Assembly (NCBI GenBank): GCA_030666115.1
Contig: DAOUYM010000002.1
Span: 1-28,002, forward strand
DNA length: 28,002 bases
DNA from: Candidatus Aenigmatarchaeota archaeon
GTDB taxonomy: Archaea; Aenigmatarchaeota; Aenigmatarchaeia; QMZP01
Direction of reading: 5' to 3'
How positions within the stretch are numbered: the first letter of the stretch is position 1; each line of letters opens with the position of its first letter. Of the stretch, positions 15,486-23,900 are shown in pieces. The position numbers and the translations under genes were made by a program. A model generated the notes under the pieces. The model did not search any database. It saw only the letters and a program-made list of their open reading frames with translations, and was not told the origin of the DNA.

Positions 15486-16850
15486 ATGAAAAGCATCGCC
15501 TTTCTTATAACGGTTTTCGCATTTCTTGCATTCATTGTAAGTCCTGTTCTAGCTTACCCGCTAGAGCTCGAGATACTGAACAACAATCAGGATGTTGTTA
15601 TAGGATCAAGCGTCACTTACGAGATAGTCCTGACCAACAACAGGAACATAGCTGATCCTGTCAGGATATCTGTCAAGGACACCTACTACGGGTGGCTGCA
15701 GAACACCTACACGCTGCTCAACCTGGAACCCGAATCATCCAAGACCATAGACATAACCATTGCCCCGACAGGGGAGAGAGAGGGGTTGTTCGAGTTTGAC
15801 ATATCGATGTGGTCCTACGACAAGTCCTGGATAAGGGTCGATGACAAAATCCTTATCAATGTCAAGCTGAAGTTTAACATAGATGACCTGTACACAGAGA
15901 TCAAGGGAGACAACCTCTACATATACCTCGTCCTGGATTCCACTGATGAGAGGACAGTCGACGCTGTGATTGATGTGAAGGATTCTTCTGGTCAGATACT
16001 TGAAACCTTCATAGACGGTGTGACTTTCCAGGGATTCAAGACCATCGAGAAGATCATACCGCTTTCCGACTTCCTTGCAGGAACCTACACTATTGATGCG
16101 AGGATTGAGGGAACCGAATTTGCGGAAACCACAGAGTTTGAGATAGAGCCTGTTCATGCAATTGTGGAGACAGTTAAGAGGATTTCCACCCCTCTTTACG
16201 AAGACGTCATAATCACGATAGAAAACCATGGCAACGTGATAGAGGAGGATTACAAAACCTACCAGACCCTGCCTAACAACGACTGGATAACAGGATTCGT
16301 AACCGATCCTGTGGGATGCATAGCTGAGGGCGATGACAAGGTTTGCGGTTATGTTGTTTCTGAACTGACGCCAGGAGCATCTTCCATGATCACCTACAGG
16401 CTGAATTACTGGGTGATCTACAGTGAGTACGCCATCATACTCCTGATAATAATATCAATACTCACCTTCTCCTTCATACGGATTACCAACCCAACCATAA
16501 CCAAGAGGCACACGAGGAAGGGCGAGGACAAGCACTCCGTCATACTGGAGATAAAGAACCCCTTCATGCATCACCTCCGCAACGTTATCGTAAGGGACTG
16601 GGTTTCCCCGCTGGCCAAGGTACTCCACGAGGAGTTTGAGATGCTAATACCGGTTACAAGAAGGTCTGATGCAGGAACAGAGATGATCTGGAAGCTGGGG
16701 GACATGAAACCCAAGGAGACCAGGATAATCACCTACAAGATCAGGACCCTTGTCCAGGGCAGCCTGAAGATGCCCCGTGCCTATATCAGGTTCTCCAATG
16801 ACAAGGGTAAAAAGACCAGGGTCTTCTCCAAGCACATGATTGTTGAATAA
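15486..16850 (+). CDS. Secreted/membrane protein with NEW3-like Ig-fold domains
   Basis: A 454-residue product. A signal peptide (about 1-23, ending VLAYP) is followed by an outer region of about 290 residues with Ig-like beta-sandwich repeats (VIGSSVTYEIVLTNN, LEPESSKTIDITIAP), resembling NPCBM-associated NEW3 or S-layer-related domains. A membrane helix lies at about 315-334 (AIILLIIISILTFSF). About 120 residues follow, again with an Ig-like pattern (VILEIKNPFMHHLRNVIVRDWVSP, split, and LGDMKPKETRIITYKI). Two Cys flank GCIAEGDDKVC, a likely disulfide. A cell-surface or envelope role is probable; the domain after the helix would face the cytoplasm if the signal peptide is cut, which is odd. 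Confidence 0.8.
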   Translation: MKSIAFLITVFAFLAFIVSPVLAYPLELEILNNNQDVVIGSSVTYEIVLTNNRNIADPVRISVKDTYYGWLQNTYTLLNLEPESSKTIDITIAPTGEREGLFEFDISMWSYDKSWIRVDDKILINVKLKFNIDDLYTEIKGDNLYIYLVLDSTDERTVDAVIDVKDSSGQILETFIDGVTFQGFKTIEKIIPLSDFLAGTYTIDARIEGTEFAETTEFEIEPVHAIVETVKRISTPLYEDVIITIENHGNVIEEDYKTYQTLPNNDWITGFVTDPVGCIAEGDDKVCGYVVSELTPGASSMITYRLNYWVIYSEYAIILLIIISILTFSFIRITNPTITKRHTRKGEDKHSVILEIKNPFMHHLRNVIVRDWVSPLAKVLHEEFEMLIPVTRRSDAGTEMIWKLGDMKPKETRIITYKIRTLVQGSLKMPRAYIRFSNDKGKKTRVFSKHMIVE

Positions 16851-16915
16851 ACGACCGGATGCTGTTTTTAAATATTGAGGCTCATAAAAGAATTAATATC
16901 TCCATCATACATGAT

Positions 16916-17034
16916 CCTGGGGTAGCTCAGTTGGTTTAGAGCGCGCGGCTGTAGCCCCTTAACGGTCTGTTGAGGACAATGTCCTGTGATAGGCAGAGAC
17001 CGCGAGGTCGTGGGTTCGAATCCCACCCCCGGGA
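16916..17034 (+). tRNA. tRNA-Tyr (GUA) with a 44-base intron
   Basis: Acceptor CCTGGGG pairs with CCCCGGG (17027-17033) and A73 is at 17034. C1-G72 with A73 is the archaeal tRNA-Tyr identity. The D stem is GCTC/GAGC. The anticodon stem CGCGG (16944-16948) pairs with CCGCG (17000-17004). The anticodon is GTA (16951-16953). The T arm is GTGGG-TTCGAAT-CCCAC. The 3' end lies four bases from the stop of the convergent EMC3-like gene. Confidence 0.95.
16955..16998 (+). other. Canonical 37/38 tRNA intron in tRNA-Tyr
   Basis: The central helix is CTGT (16949-16952) with GCAG (16993-16996); bulges are AGC (16953-16955) and AGA (16997-16999). Removing 44 bases leaves the loop CTGTAGA. Within the intron AGGAC pairs with GTCCT around a three-base loop. 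Confidence 0.83.
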
Positions 17035-17038
17035 TTTA

Positions 17039-17479
17039 TCATTCTACGCCCAGCATCTTCCTGAACAGGAAATTGATTGGAAGTATTGTTACGAAATACC
17101 ACCAGAACCAGTTCAGTCCGGATCCGAAGAACGGTATTGAGATTGGCAGTGCTATTAACAACTCCTCATACGTTATTGACATCCACCAGAAAGCAAGTCC
17201 GAATACTAAAAGGGAAACCATCATGGGCTTCATGCTCTGCTTCATCTGCTTACCGCTTGCCTTGAGCATGTCGTTGGATAGCTTCGAGACAGCATCCTTG
17301 TCACCGGAGCTCTGCGCCTTTTTTATCTTCTCCTGGAAGAATTTCATCTCTCTCTTTATCCTTTTGATCTCATTCTGGTCGGTCAGTATCTTGGTGAGTA
17401 TGACCGTGACTAATCCAAGTAATATTGTGATTATAAGAATCTCCTGGTAACCAGGTATCCCGAACACCATATCTATCAT
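17039..17479 (-). CDS. EMC3/TMCO1-family (DUF106) membrane protein, YidC/Oxa1-like insertase
   Basis: A 146-residue protein of the archaeal DUF106 family, related to YidC/Oxa1/Get1 insertases. It has an N-terminal membrane helix (about 12-30), then a charged coiled coil (NEIKRIKREMKFFQEKIKKA). KQMKQSMKPMM precedes a second helix (about 88-105), and a third lies at about 118-140. It follows secY and the adenylate-kinase-like gene on the same strand, the usual archaeal order, so it probably helps insert membrane proteins with SecY. A ggga-type purine stretch precedes ATG 17479. Confidence 0.9.
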   Translation of the reverse strand: MIDMVFGIPGYQEILIITILLGLVTVILTKILTDQNEIKRIKREMKFFQEKIKKAQSSGDKDAVSKLSNDMLKASGKQMKQSMKPMMVSLLVFGLAFWWMSITYEELLIALPISIPFFGSGLNWFWWYFVTILPINFLFRKMLGVE

Positions 17480-17510
17480 CTCTCCCTATCTTTTTTTAAT
17501 AATCTGCAAC

Positions 17511-18089
17511 CTATCCAAGCGCCAGTGTTATTGCATTTGTCATGTCCTTGAGGGCGTCTTTTAGGTTGCCGTACTCCACTCTCACGATGTTGACAGCGGA
17601 TTTGGTAATCGTTGCGTAACTCGCAGCACACTTTAGATTTAGGTCTTGGTCATATTTTAATTCCTTCACCCTTTCCTTACCGAGCTTCTTGATCATGACC
17701 GGATTGTCAAAGTCAATATCCATAACCACTATCACGTCTGGTTTGAAGAACCCATCTGAACCCTTGGATATTATGGGCAGGTAACCACCGGGTGTTTTGA
17801 GGGTGAAGTACCCGTTCACTATTATGTGATTTCCTGTCAGCTTAAGGTGGTCCACCTTCTTCTTCAGCTTGGTGCTGAAGTCCCTCTGCACGTTGTGCAT
17901 GTGCTTTATCCTGTTACTGAAGCTCCACAGATCAACAACCCCATCCGTGCTGTTGGATTCCTGGGGTATCAGGTCATCGAACCTGAAGTAATCAAACGGG
18001 GGAAGGTTCTTTCTGGAACATGTCAGTACCATATCAACTATCTCGTCCTTCCCTGACTCCTGTATCCCTGTCACAAATATTATTCCCAT
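17511..18089 (-). CDS. adkA: Archaeal AdkA-type adenylate kinase homologue with altered P-loop
   Basis: It occupies the adkA slot between secY and the EMC3-like gene and has 192 residues from ATG 18089. FTLKTPGGYLPIIS matches the AdkA block STIKTPxGYLPGLP, and the following KPDVIVVMDID matches the next strand. The P-loop is degraded: TGIQESGKDE replaces TGVPGVGKTT, so the Ser/Thr after GK is Asp 15. Adenylate kinase makes 2 ADP from ATP plus AMP; activity here is doubtful. ATG 18089 has GAAGGTG upstream; ATG 18113 overlaps the secY stop by four bases and would add eight residues. Confidence 0.75.
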   Translation of the reverse strand: MGIIFVTGIQESGKDEIVDMVLTCSRKNLPPFDYFRFDDLIPQESNSTDGVVDLWSFSNRIKHMHNVQRDFSTKLKKKVDHLKLTGNHIIVNGYFTLKTPGGYLPIISKGSDGFFKPDVIVVMDIDFDNPVMIKKLGKERVKELKYDQDLNLKCAASYATITKSAVNIVRVEYGNLKDALKDMTNAITLALG

Positions 18090-18109
18090 GTTTACACCTT
18101 CTTTTCGAA

Positions 18110-19660
18110 TCATTTACCAAGCAGTTTCCTAACTGCCGGATGCATATCCTCCATGTGCTGCATCGCGATCTCTTCATACAGATTGTATATGATAAGGGTT
18201 GCCAGCAACAGTCCTGTTCCTGATCCGAGCGCACCAGTGAAGTCAGCGTATGCTGCAAGGAACCCCACTGAAGCGCCACCCAGAATAGCGAGTCCGGGTA
18301 TGTACCTGTTCAGTACCTTTTCTATTATCCTGACATCCCTTCTGTAACCAGGTATCTGCATTCCTGTTGATTGGATCTGGTTGGCTACTGCTCTCGCATC
18401 CATACCTGCCGTAGCTACCCAGAATATAGAGAATATCACAGAACCCACTATCATGAACAGTGCGTAGGTCCCAAACCTAACAATGTCCATCATTGCTATG
18501 CTGGACAGTGCGGTTATTCCAAGGCTTGACACCATGAGTACCTCTATGATACCACCAAGCGCCCCGAAACCTATCACCAGCTTCCATGGACTCTTCTTGG
18601 TGAAGTAAGCCAGCGCAGCACCGATAAGGGCGAATATACCTATGGTTATCATGAGTATGGACATTGATTGTCCTGCAGCAATCGCAATGCTGGGCGGAGA
18701 TAACAGATACGCTATGCCACCCGTAGGAGCCCCCTGCGCATCAAACGTACCGAACCAGGACATTCCCCTGTCAGCCATCATCCTTCCCATCAGCTGGACG
18801 TTTGCCAGTAGGGCTGCTATGAGTATGACCGGGATATTCGAGGTGTAGAAGAACTTCAGTGGCCATCTCCTGCCGAATCCCCTTATGGATCCGAAGGCCA
18901 GCGGAATCTCGACCTTTATAGCATTAGTATACACCACCAGCACGAAGACTATGATGGTCGCGATTATCGGAAGCAGTGCGAGCAGGGCATTGGATAATTC
19001 ACCCACACTTATCGCTGTTATCATGAATGGTAGTATACCGACTGGCGCGTTACCCATTCCAGGCAGGCCGCCTGCCTGTGTGAGCGGGTTGAATGTCCTC
19101 AGTATTATGGTCTTGGATACACCAGCAACTATAAACAGTCCGACGCCTGAACCGAATCCCCACTTGGATATAACTTCATCCATGAATATTACAAGAATAC
19201 CACCCAGCGCTATCTGCAGAACAACTATCCAGATAAGGTCTGGCGAAGCAGCTGGAACAGCGCCCATCATCACATATACAGCGCCCTCTGCAAATGAGAG
19301 GACTATTGCAGCGAATTTCTGCGTGCCCTGGAAAAGGACCCTGCCGTTTTCAGTGTTGAGGTCCCATGGGATGATCTTGGAACCCACCAGCAGCTGCAGG
19401 ATAATGGACGCAGTGACTATGGGCCCGATACCCAGTGTCATCAGGGTCCCAAAACTGGATCCCAGGAGAGTCTCCCACAACTGGAACTGGCTCTGGAACT
19501 CGGCCGGAATTCCGAATACGTGTACCTGGGTCATTGCGAAATATATAAGAATTATCAGACCAGTCCACTTCAGTTTGGATCGGAAAGTCTGTCTAGTAAT
19601 CGGTTCTGTTATGCCTGGTATCCTCTTAAGGAACGCTATGTATCCTTCTTCTAATGCCAT
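18110..19660 (-). CDS. secY: Preprotein translocase subunit SecY
   Basis: The channel subunit of the Sec translocon. The 516-residue product has about ten membrane helices. The N-terminal KRIPGITEPITRQTFRSKLKW region and the plug-side LLGSSFGTLMTLGIGPIVTASII are typical (each only partly quoted). VVYTNAIKVEIPLAF and the later YRRDVRIIEKVLNRYIPG are conserved. The C-terminus TGLLLATLIIYNLYEEIA is the archaeal form. It is somewhat longer than usual because of an outer loop around residues 300-330. It follows rpl15 after an AT-rich gap of about 120 bases that likely carries its own promoter. A gaggga motif precedes the ATG. Confidence 0.96.
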   Translation of the reverse strand: MALEEGYIAFLKRIPGITEPITRQTFRSKLKWTGLIILIYFAMTQVHVFGIPAEFQSQFQLWETLLGSSFGTLMTLGIGPIVTASIILQLLVGSKIIPWDLNTENGRVLFQGTQKFAAIVLSFAEGAVYVMMGAVPAASPDLIWIVVLQIALGGILVIFMDEVISKWGFGSGVGLFIVAGVSKTIILRTFNPLTQAGGLPGMGNAPVGILPFMITAISVGELSNALLALLPIIATIIVFVLVVYTNAIKVEIPLAFGSIRGFGRRWPLKFFYTSNIPVILIAALLANVQLMGRMMADRGMSWFGTFDAQGAPTGGIAYLLSPPSIAIAAGQSMSILMITIGIFALIGAALAYFTKKSPWKLVIGFGALGGIIEVLMVSSLGITALSSIAMMDIVRFGTYALFMIVGSVIFSIFWVATAGMDARAVANQIQSTGMQIPGYRRDVRIIEKVLNRYIPGLAILGGASVGFLAAYADFTGALGSGTGLLLATLIIYNLYEEIAMQHMEDMHPAVRKLLGK

Positions 19661-19781
19661 TTCATCCCTCTGTTATTATTCTCTGATGTAATATATCAAT
19701 ATAATTAATTACTTTATTAAAAATAGTTTTCATTTCTCATTCCTCTTGGTCTTCTTCTATTACCAGCGGTCCCCTGTACAC

Positions 19782-20225
19782 CTAAGCACCATTTGCCTCT
19801 TCTGTTCCTTTTGATTCTTCTTCCTTTTCGCCATCAGTGATCACTTTCCCGCCAGCCTTCGTTATCTTATCTATGGCCTTTGCTGAGAAATGTCTCGCCT
19901 TTATCTTAAGCGGCTTCTTTATCTCGCCTGAGCCAATGACCCTTTCGTAACCATGATCCATCATGTTTATCTCTTTCATGTCACCCGCAAGTTTATCGAT
20001 ATCCCTTAGGTTTATCGAACGCTCTGCCTTCTTCAGGCCCCTTTGCTGCAGTGACTTGAAACCCTTTTTTCCGAGCTTCTCACCCTTCTTCCATAACCAT
20101 AGCCTCTTGTGCTTTGAGACCCCGCCTCTTCCTTTTCCTCCCTGGGATCCGCCGCCCCTGTGTTTCTTCTGAGAACCCCATCCATGGGTCCTCTTCCCAC
20201 GCTGCTTGGTTATTTTCTTCACCAT
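19782..20225 (-). CDS. rpl15: Ribosomal protein uL15
   Basis: A 147-residue large-subunit protein. The glycine-rich N-terminus (THGWGSQKKHRGGGSQGGKG) is diagnostic, and the C-terminal core ends in IKARHFSAKAIDKITKAGG. An acidic tail of about 20 residues (EKEEESKGTEEANGA) follows, which is an extension. ATG 20225 is chosen over the in-frame TTG 20237. It lies between rpl30 and secY, the standard distal spc order. Confidence 0.95.
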   Translation of the reverse strand: MVKKITKQRGKRTHGWGSQKKHRGGGSQGGKGRGGVSKHKRLWLWKKGEKLGKKGFKSLQQRGLKKAERSINLRDIDKLAGDMKEINMMDHGYERVIGSGEIKKPLKIKARHFSAKAIDKITKAGGKVITDGEKEEESKGTEEANGA

Positions 20226-20279
20226 ACAATCACTCAAATAATCCCATCACACACAATCATACGCGCCTTTCATACGCCT

Positions 20280-20705
20280 TTAAATCATCCTTTTTATCAG
20301 ATCGTTTATTTTCTCCTTTCTGTTGCCAAGTGCACCCCTTGGATAGTGGAGTTTGATTGATTTATGTCCCTTACTTGGGGGTGAGAGTCTGAATACTGGT
20401 TTTATCCCGACCCCGTTCACTGACTGATTCTTTAATATTTTCTTGGCAGTTTCCTTGGCTGTCTTCTCATCCAGTCTCTTGTTGTTTCCTGTCCTGCCTC
20501 TCTTCAGAACCAGTTTCTCAATAGTGTCGTCTTCTATCTTGCCCCAGGTTATCCAGTTAGTCGCTTTCTTAAGCATGCCTTTTGAATCCTTGGTGTCGGG
20601 TACCAGGACACAGTGGTTTACCCTGTTAATCCTGAGTATTTCTAGTGTGTCTATTATCTTCTTATCTGTCTTCACAGAACCCCTGACCCTCACAACAGCT
20701 AACAT
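20280..20705 (-). CDS. rpl30: Ribosomal protein uL30
   Basis: A 141-residue archaeal-length uL30 (MLAVVRVRGSVKTDKKI start; LRINRVNHCVLVPDTKDSKG; C-terminal PPSKGHKSIKLHYPRGALGN). Its ATG at 20705 overlaps the stop of rps5 by one base (TGATG), indicating coupling. The product sits in the large-subunit domain II region. A TTG three bases earlier is a weaker start. Confidence 0.95.
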   Translation of the reverse strand: MLAVVRVRGSVKTDKKIIDTLEILRINRVNHCVLVPDTKDSKGMLKKATNWITWGKIEDDTIEKLVLKRGRTGNNKRLDEKTAKETAKKILKNQSVNGVGIKPVFRLSPPSKGHKSIKLHYPRGALGNRKEKINDLIKRMI

Positions 20706-21625
20706 CAAAGATCACCCTTTGCCCTGTTAAGATTCTTCAGGGCCTCGAATGTTGCGACTGCCAGGTTACCCCTGGTGCTTGTCTGGCCCCTTGTCTTTAC
20801 CCATATGTCCTTTATGCCAGCGAGATTCAGTATCTTCTTGGCAGCTGCAGCACTCACAATACCAACACCCTTTGGTGCCGGATACAGAACAATCTCAACT
20901 GAACCAACTCTTGCAGTGGTCTTGAATGGTATTGAGTGACCACCACCACATCCGCACTCCCATGATCCGCATCCTGTCTTGACTCTTATTATATTCATCT
21001 TTGCCTTATCAAGTGCCTTCTCCATTGCGTTCCTGTGTTCCTTTGAAGACGCCTTGGCAATGCCTATGATTCCGCTCTGGTTACCCACTGCTATGACAGA
21101 AGTAAGCTTGAATCTCCTTCCGGACTTGTGCATCCTTACTGTCCTCTTGGTTGCTGTTCTCCTTATTCCGCCGCCCTTTCCGGGAGAACCACCAATGTAT
21201 ATCACCTCATCTTTCAGATCAGGAACAAGATAATCAACAATCTCTGATTCCAGTATGATCTCACCTGTTTTTAGAACATCACCTATCGTCTTAAGTTCAC
21301 CTTTCATCACTCTCTTTCCCAGCCGGGTTTTTGGTACCCAGTTCTTAAGCCTTTCTTCAGCTCTGCTATCATCTCTCCTTCCTCTTCCATCTCTTCTACC
21401 ACCTCTACCACCTTTGCCACCTCTGCCCCATCTGACTATTCTTGGCCTTTCACTTTCCTTTACATCATTATTCGTTGCCTCTGTGTCAGGGGCACCCTTT
21501 TCTACCTTTTCTATCGCTTCCTCTACCTTATCCTTCTCTTCGATCTCTTCGGTTTTGGACTTCTTAACTTCCTCTTTTGTCCCCTCTTCTTTTTTCTTTC
21601 CCTTCTTTTCATCTTTCCTCATCAT
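20705..21625 (-). CDS. rps5: Ribosomal protein uS5 with long charged RG-rich N-terminus
   Basis: A small-subunit protein near the mRNA entry site. The conserved part starts near residue 90 (LKNWVPKTRLGKRV) and includes GGSPGKGGGIRRTATKR and GCGSWECGCGGGHSIPF. The first 60 residues are Lys/Glu-rich. They are followed by a Gly/Arg block (GRGGKGGRGGRRDGRGRRDD, about 67-86). At 306 residues it is much longer than usual archaeal uS5 (about 210-230). It overlaps bud32 upstream by four bases and rpl30 downstream by one. Confidence 0.95.
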   Translation of the reverse strand: MMRKDEKKGKKKEEGTKEEVKKSKTEEIEEKDKVEEAIEKVEKGAPDTEATNNDVKESERPRIVRWGRGGKGGRGGRRDGRGRRDDSRAEERLKNWVPKTRLGKRVMKGELKTIGDVLKTGEIILESEIVDYLVPDLKDEVIYIGGSPGKGGGIRRTATKRTVRMHKSGRRFKLTSVIAVGNQSGIIGIAKASSKEHRNAMEKALDKAKMNIIRVKTGCGSWECGCGGGHSIPFKTTARVGSVEIVLYPAPKGVGIVSAAAAKKILNLAGIKDIWVKTRGQTSTRGNLAVATFEALKNLNRAKGDL

Positions 21626-22275
21626 TTATATCTCCTTCTCGTCGCGATACTCTCAAACCGTTTAAGGACCATGTCGGCGTTTGAGTAATTTTGTTTATAA
21701 ATCTTTAAAATGTTTTGCCATGCCATATTTAAATACTTGTAATGGGCTGCTTTAAGGGCCTCGTAGAGCAGGAACATGTCAACTGCCTGGTCTTCCACCT
21801 TCTGTGAGAACTTTCCAAGCCCGAAGTCGATTATGTATAGCTTCCTTCCCTTACGATCGCCCTGTCCCTCACCTTCGGACCTGAGAATCATGTTGGATGT
21901 GGTGAGGTCACCGTGAACCATGCCGATTCTGTGGAGGCAGGCGATGGCATCGCCAATCTTCTCACAAACATCTGCCCTCTCCTTCTCACCCATATCGTTA
22001 AGGCTCTCCTTGACAGTACTCCCTTCAATGAAATCCATGCTTATCTTATCATGATCCGCAAAAACAACCCCGGGAACATTCATTCCTGATCCGGCTGCCC
22101 TGGACAGCATCCTGACCTCCCTTCTGGTCCTCTGCTTCCTTATCTTCTCATCGATCTGGGGCAGCCTGTATCCTTTTCTTATCCTCTCCTTTACCAGCAC
22201 CCCACCTGAGCTATCCATCTGCTCATCAAGATAAAGAACAGCTTCAGCTCCCCTTGCCACAACTTTGCCAGTCAT
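21622..22275 (-). CDS. bud32: KEOPS-complex kinase/ATPase Bud32
   Basis: A small atypical kinase of the KEOPS complex that makes t6A37 in tRNAs reading ANN codons. It has 217 residues. The glycine-loop equivalent is ARGAEAVLY; a Lys near 29 lies in VLVKERI. The catalytic loop is HGDLTTSNM (121-129), and IDFGLGKF (149-156) is the DFG equivalent. The C-terminus is basic (RRRYK), as expected. It is a stand-alone form, not fused to Kae1. It heads a ribosomal protein operon, its stop overlapping the uS5 start by four bases (ATGA). Confidence 0.95.
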   Translation of the reverse strand: MTGKVVARGAEAVLYLDEQMDSSGGVLVKERIRKGYRLPQIDEKIRKQRTRREVRMLSRAAGSGMNVPGVVFADHDKISMDFIEGSTVKESLNDMGEKERADVCEKIGDAIACLHRIGMVHGDLTTSNMILRSEGEGQGDRKGRKLYIIDFGLGKFSQKVEDQAVDMFLLYEALKAAHYKYLNMAWQNILKIYKQNYSNADMVLKRFESIATRRRYK

Positions 22276-22284
22276 ACAGTATTA

Positions 22285-22315
22285 AATCGAGCCACGGCTT
22301 AAAAAAGCCACGATT
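22285..22315. repeat. Imperfect inverted repeat between bud32 and proS
   Basis: AATCG (22285-22289) and GGCTT (22296-22300) face AAGCC (22305-22309) and CGATT (22311-22315), with a central aaaa. The AT centre lies about 28 bases from the bud32 ATG, where a TATA box is expected. It could be an operator or chance symmetry. Confidence 0.3.
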
Positions 22316-22380
22316 CAAGCAACAAATATAAGTTCAGTTATAAATTAAGTAAAGGCATATTGATGGATAAGTGATTGATT

Positions 22381-23883
22381 ATGGAAAAAGGAAAAAACAG
22401 TAAAAACCAGCCAGGTGCAGCTGGCGGGAAAAGGGAAGATATAGGAATGAAGCACAAGAAAAGCGATTTCTCGGAATGGTTCTCAGAGATACTTATGAAG
22501 GCAGAGCTGGCTGATCTGCGATACAATGTCAAGGGATTCCTTGTCCACAGGCCCTGGTCTGTACTGACAATGAAGAACATGTACAGGTACTACGAGGAAG
22601 AGTTCGAGAGGAACGGACACGACCCGGCCTGGTTCCCTGCACTTATACCAGAGAGCAACTTCAAACTCGAGGCAGAACATGTTGAGGGTTTCGCGCCTGA
22701 ATTATTCTGGGTCACTCACTCAGGTGACGAGAAGCTTACAGAGAGGATGGCGTTAAGGCCCACGTCTGAAACAGCCATGTACATAATGTACGCCAAGTGG
22801 ATAAGGTCCTGGAGAGACCTGCCGCTGAAGATATACCAGTCATGCCAGGTATGGAGATGTGACACCAAGGCAACCCGTCCATTCATAAGAGGAAGGGAGT
22901 TCCACTGGATGGAGGGTCATGACGTATTCGCAACAATGGAGGAAGCAAATGAACAGGTGAAGGAGGACATGGAGATGACAGAGAATGTGATGCATAAGAT
23001 ATATGGCATACCATTCATTTCAATCCAGAGGCCCGAGTGGGACAAATTCCCGGGTGCTGTTCACACATATGTTGCTGACAGCATGATGCCTGACGGAAAG
23101 ATATTGCAGCAGCCATCAACCCATCTGCTTGGACAGAACTTTGCCAAGGGATTCGGGATAAAGTTCAAGGATAATGATGAGATAGAGAAGTATCCATGGC
23201 AGACCTGTTATGGACCAGCGATATGGAGGATGTTCGGTTCTGTTGTTGCCCTTCATGGTGATGATAAGGGATTAAGGTTCCCTTACGAAATAGCACCGGC
23301 CCAGGCTGTCATAATACCCATAACAGGGCTTGGTGATGATGCCCGTGTTGTGAAGAAGTGCAAGGAGATAAAGCAAACCCTTACCTCAGCCAACATAAGG
23401 GCAAGGATTGATCTCTCTGACAACACCCCCGGATGGAAGTTCAACCAGTGGGAGCTGAAGGGCGTCCCGGTAAGGATAGAGGTAGGACCCAGGGAACTCA
23501 GGGAGAAGACCGTTACCCTGGCCAGAAGGGACACCGGGACAAAGAGAACAGTCAAGGAGTCGGAGCTGACCAGCATCATACCAAGGATAGGCAAGGACAT
23601 GTCCAGCAACCTGAGAAAGGCCGCGGATGATTTCTTACACAAAAACATAAGGCAGGCCGGGAACATCAAGGAACTTGGCCTGCAGCTGGACAAGGGAGGT
23701 TTTGTCAAGGTTGATTTCTGTACCATTGATGTTGAGGGAATCCCCTGCGCAGAGGCTATAAAGAACAAACTCCACGCAGAGGTCAGGGGAACAAGATTCG
23801 ATAAGATTGAGAGGCCCAGTGGCAGGTGTGTGGTCTGTGGCAAGACCGCGGCATGCGTTGCCTACATAGGAAGGGCATACTAA
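22381..23883 (+). CDS. proS: Prolyl-tRNA synthetase, archaeal/eukaryotic type
   Basis: Charges tRNA-Pro. The 500-residue class II enzyme has motif 2 (QVWRCDTKATRPFIRGREFHW, partly quoted) and a motif 1 region ending in the PALIPESNF block. Motif 3 is ALHGDDKGLRFP. The anticodon-binding domain starts near 300. The C-terminal zinc-type domain with CVVCGKTAAC ends in Tyr (GRAY), the mark of the archaeal/eukaryotic type. ATG 22381 has GTGAT five bases upstream; a TATA box (22338-22345) precedes. The first 28 residues are a charged extension. valS follows by 17 bases. Confidence 0.96.
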   Translation: MEKGKNSKNQPGAAGGKREDIGMKHKKSDFSEWFSEILMKAELADLRYNVKGFLVHRPWSVLTMKNMYRYYEEEFERNGHDPAWFPALIPESNFKLEAEHVEGFAPELFWVTHSGDEKLTERMALRPTSETAMYIMYAKWIRSWRDLPLKIYQSCQVWRCDTKATRPFIRGREFHWMEGHDVFATMEEANEQVKEDMEMTENVMHKIYGIPFISIQRPEWDKFPGAVHTYVADSMMPDGKILQQPSTHLLGQNFAKGFGIKFKDNDEIEKYPWQTCYGPAIWRMFGSVVALHGDDKGLRFPYEIAPAQAVIIPITGLGDDARVVKKCKEIKQTLTSANIRARIDLSDNTPGWKFNQWELKGVPVRIEVGPRELREKTVTLARRDTGTKRTVKESELTSIIPRIGKDMSSNLRKAADDFLHKNIRQAGNIKELGLQLDKGGFVKVDFCTIDVEGIPCAEAIKNKLHAEVRGTRFDKIERPSGRCVVCGKTAACVAYIGRAY

Positions 23884-23888
23884 GTCAT

Positions 23889-23894
23889 GAGGTG
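23889..23894 (+). promoter_or_regulatory. Shine-Dalgarno site selecting the valS GTG start
   Basis: GAGGTG lies six bases before GTG 23901, just after the proS stop. It matches the anti-Shine-Dalgarno of archaeal 16S rRNA and supports the GTG start over upstream in-frame codons inside proS. Confidence 0.7.
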
Positions 23895-23900
23895 TTTTCT

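Noticed and set aside
18885..19691. 268-codon plus-strand open frame antisense to secY
   Set aside because: Shadow of the secY reading frame with no recognisable domain or start signal.
20259..20282. Repeated catacg(cg)cctt words between rpl30 and rpl15
   Set aside because: Two imperfect short copies in an untranslated spacer; likely slippage.
22363..22374. Three-codon frame ATG GAT AAG TGA just before proS
   Set aside because: It lies near the predicted transcript start but is too short to distinguish from chance; GTGAT overlapping its end is better explained as the proS ribosome-binding site.
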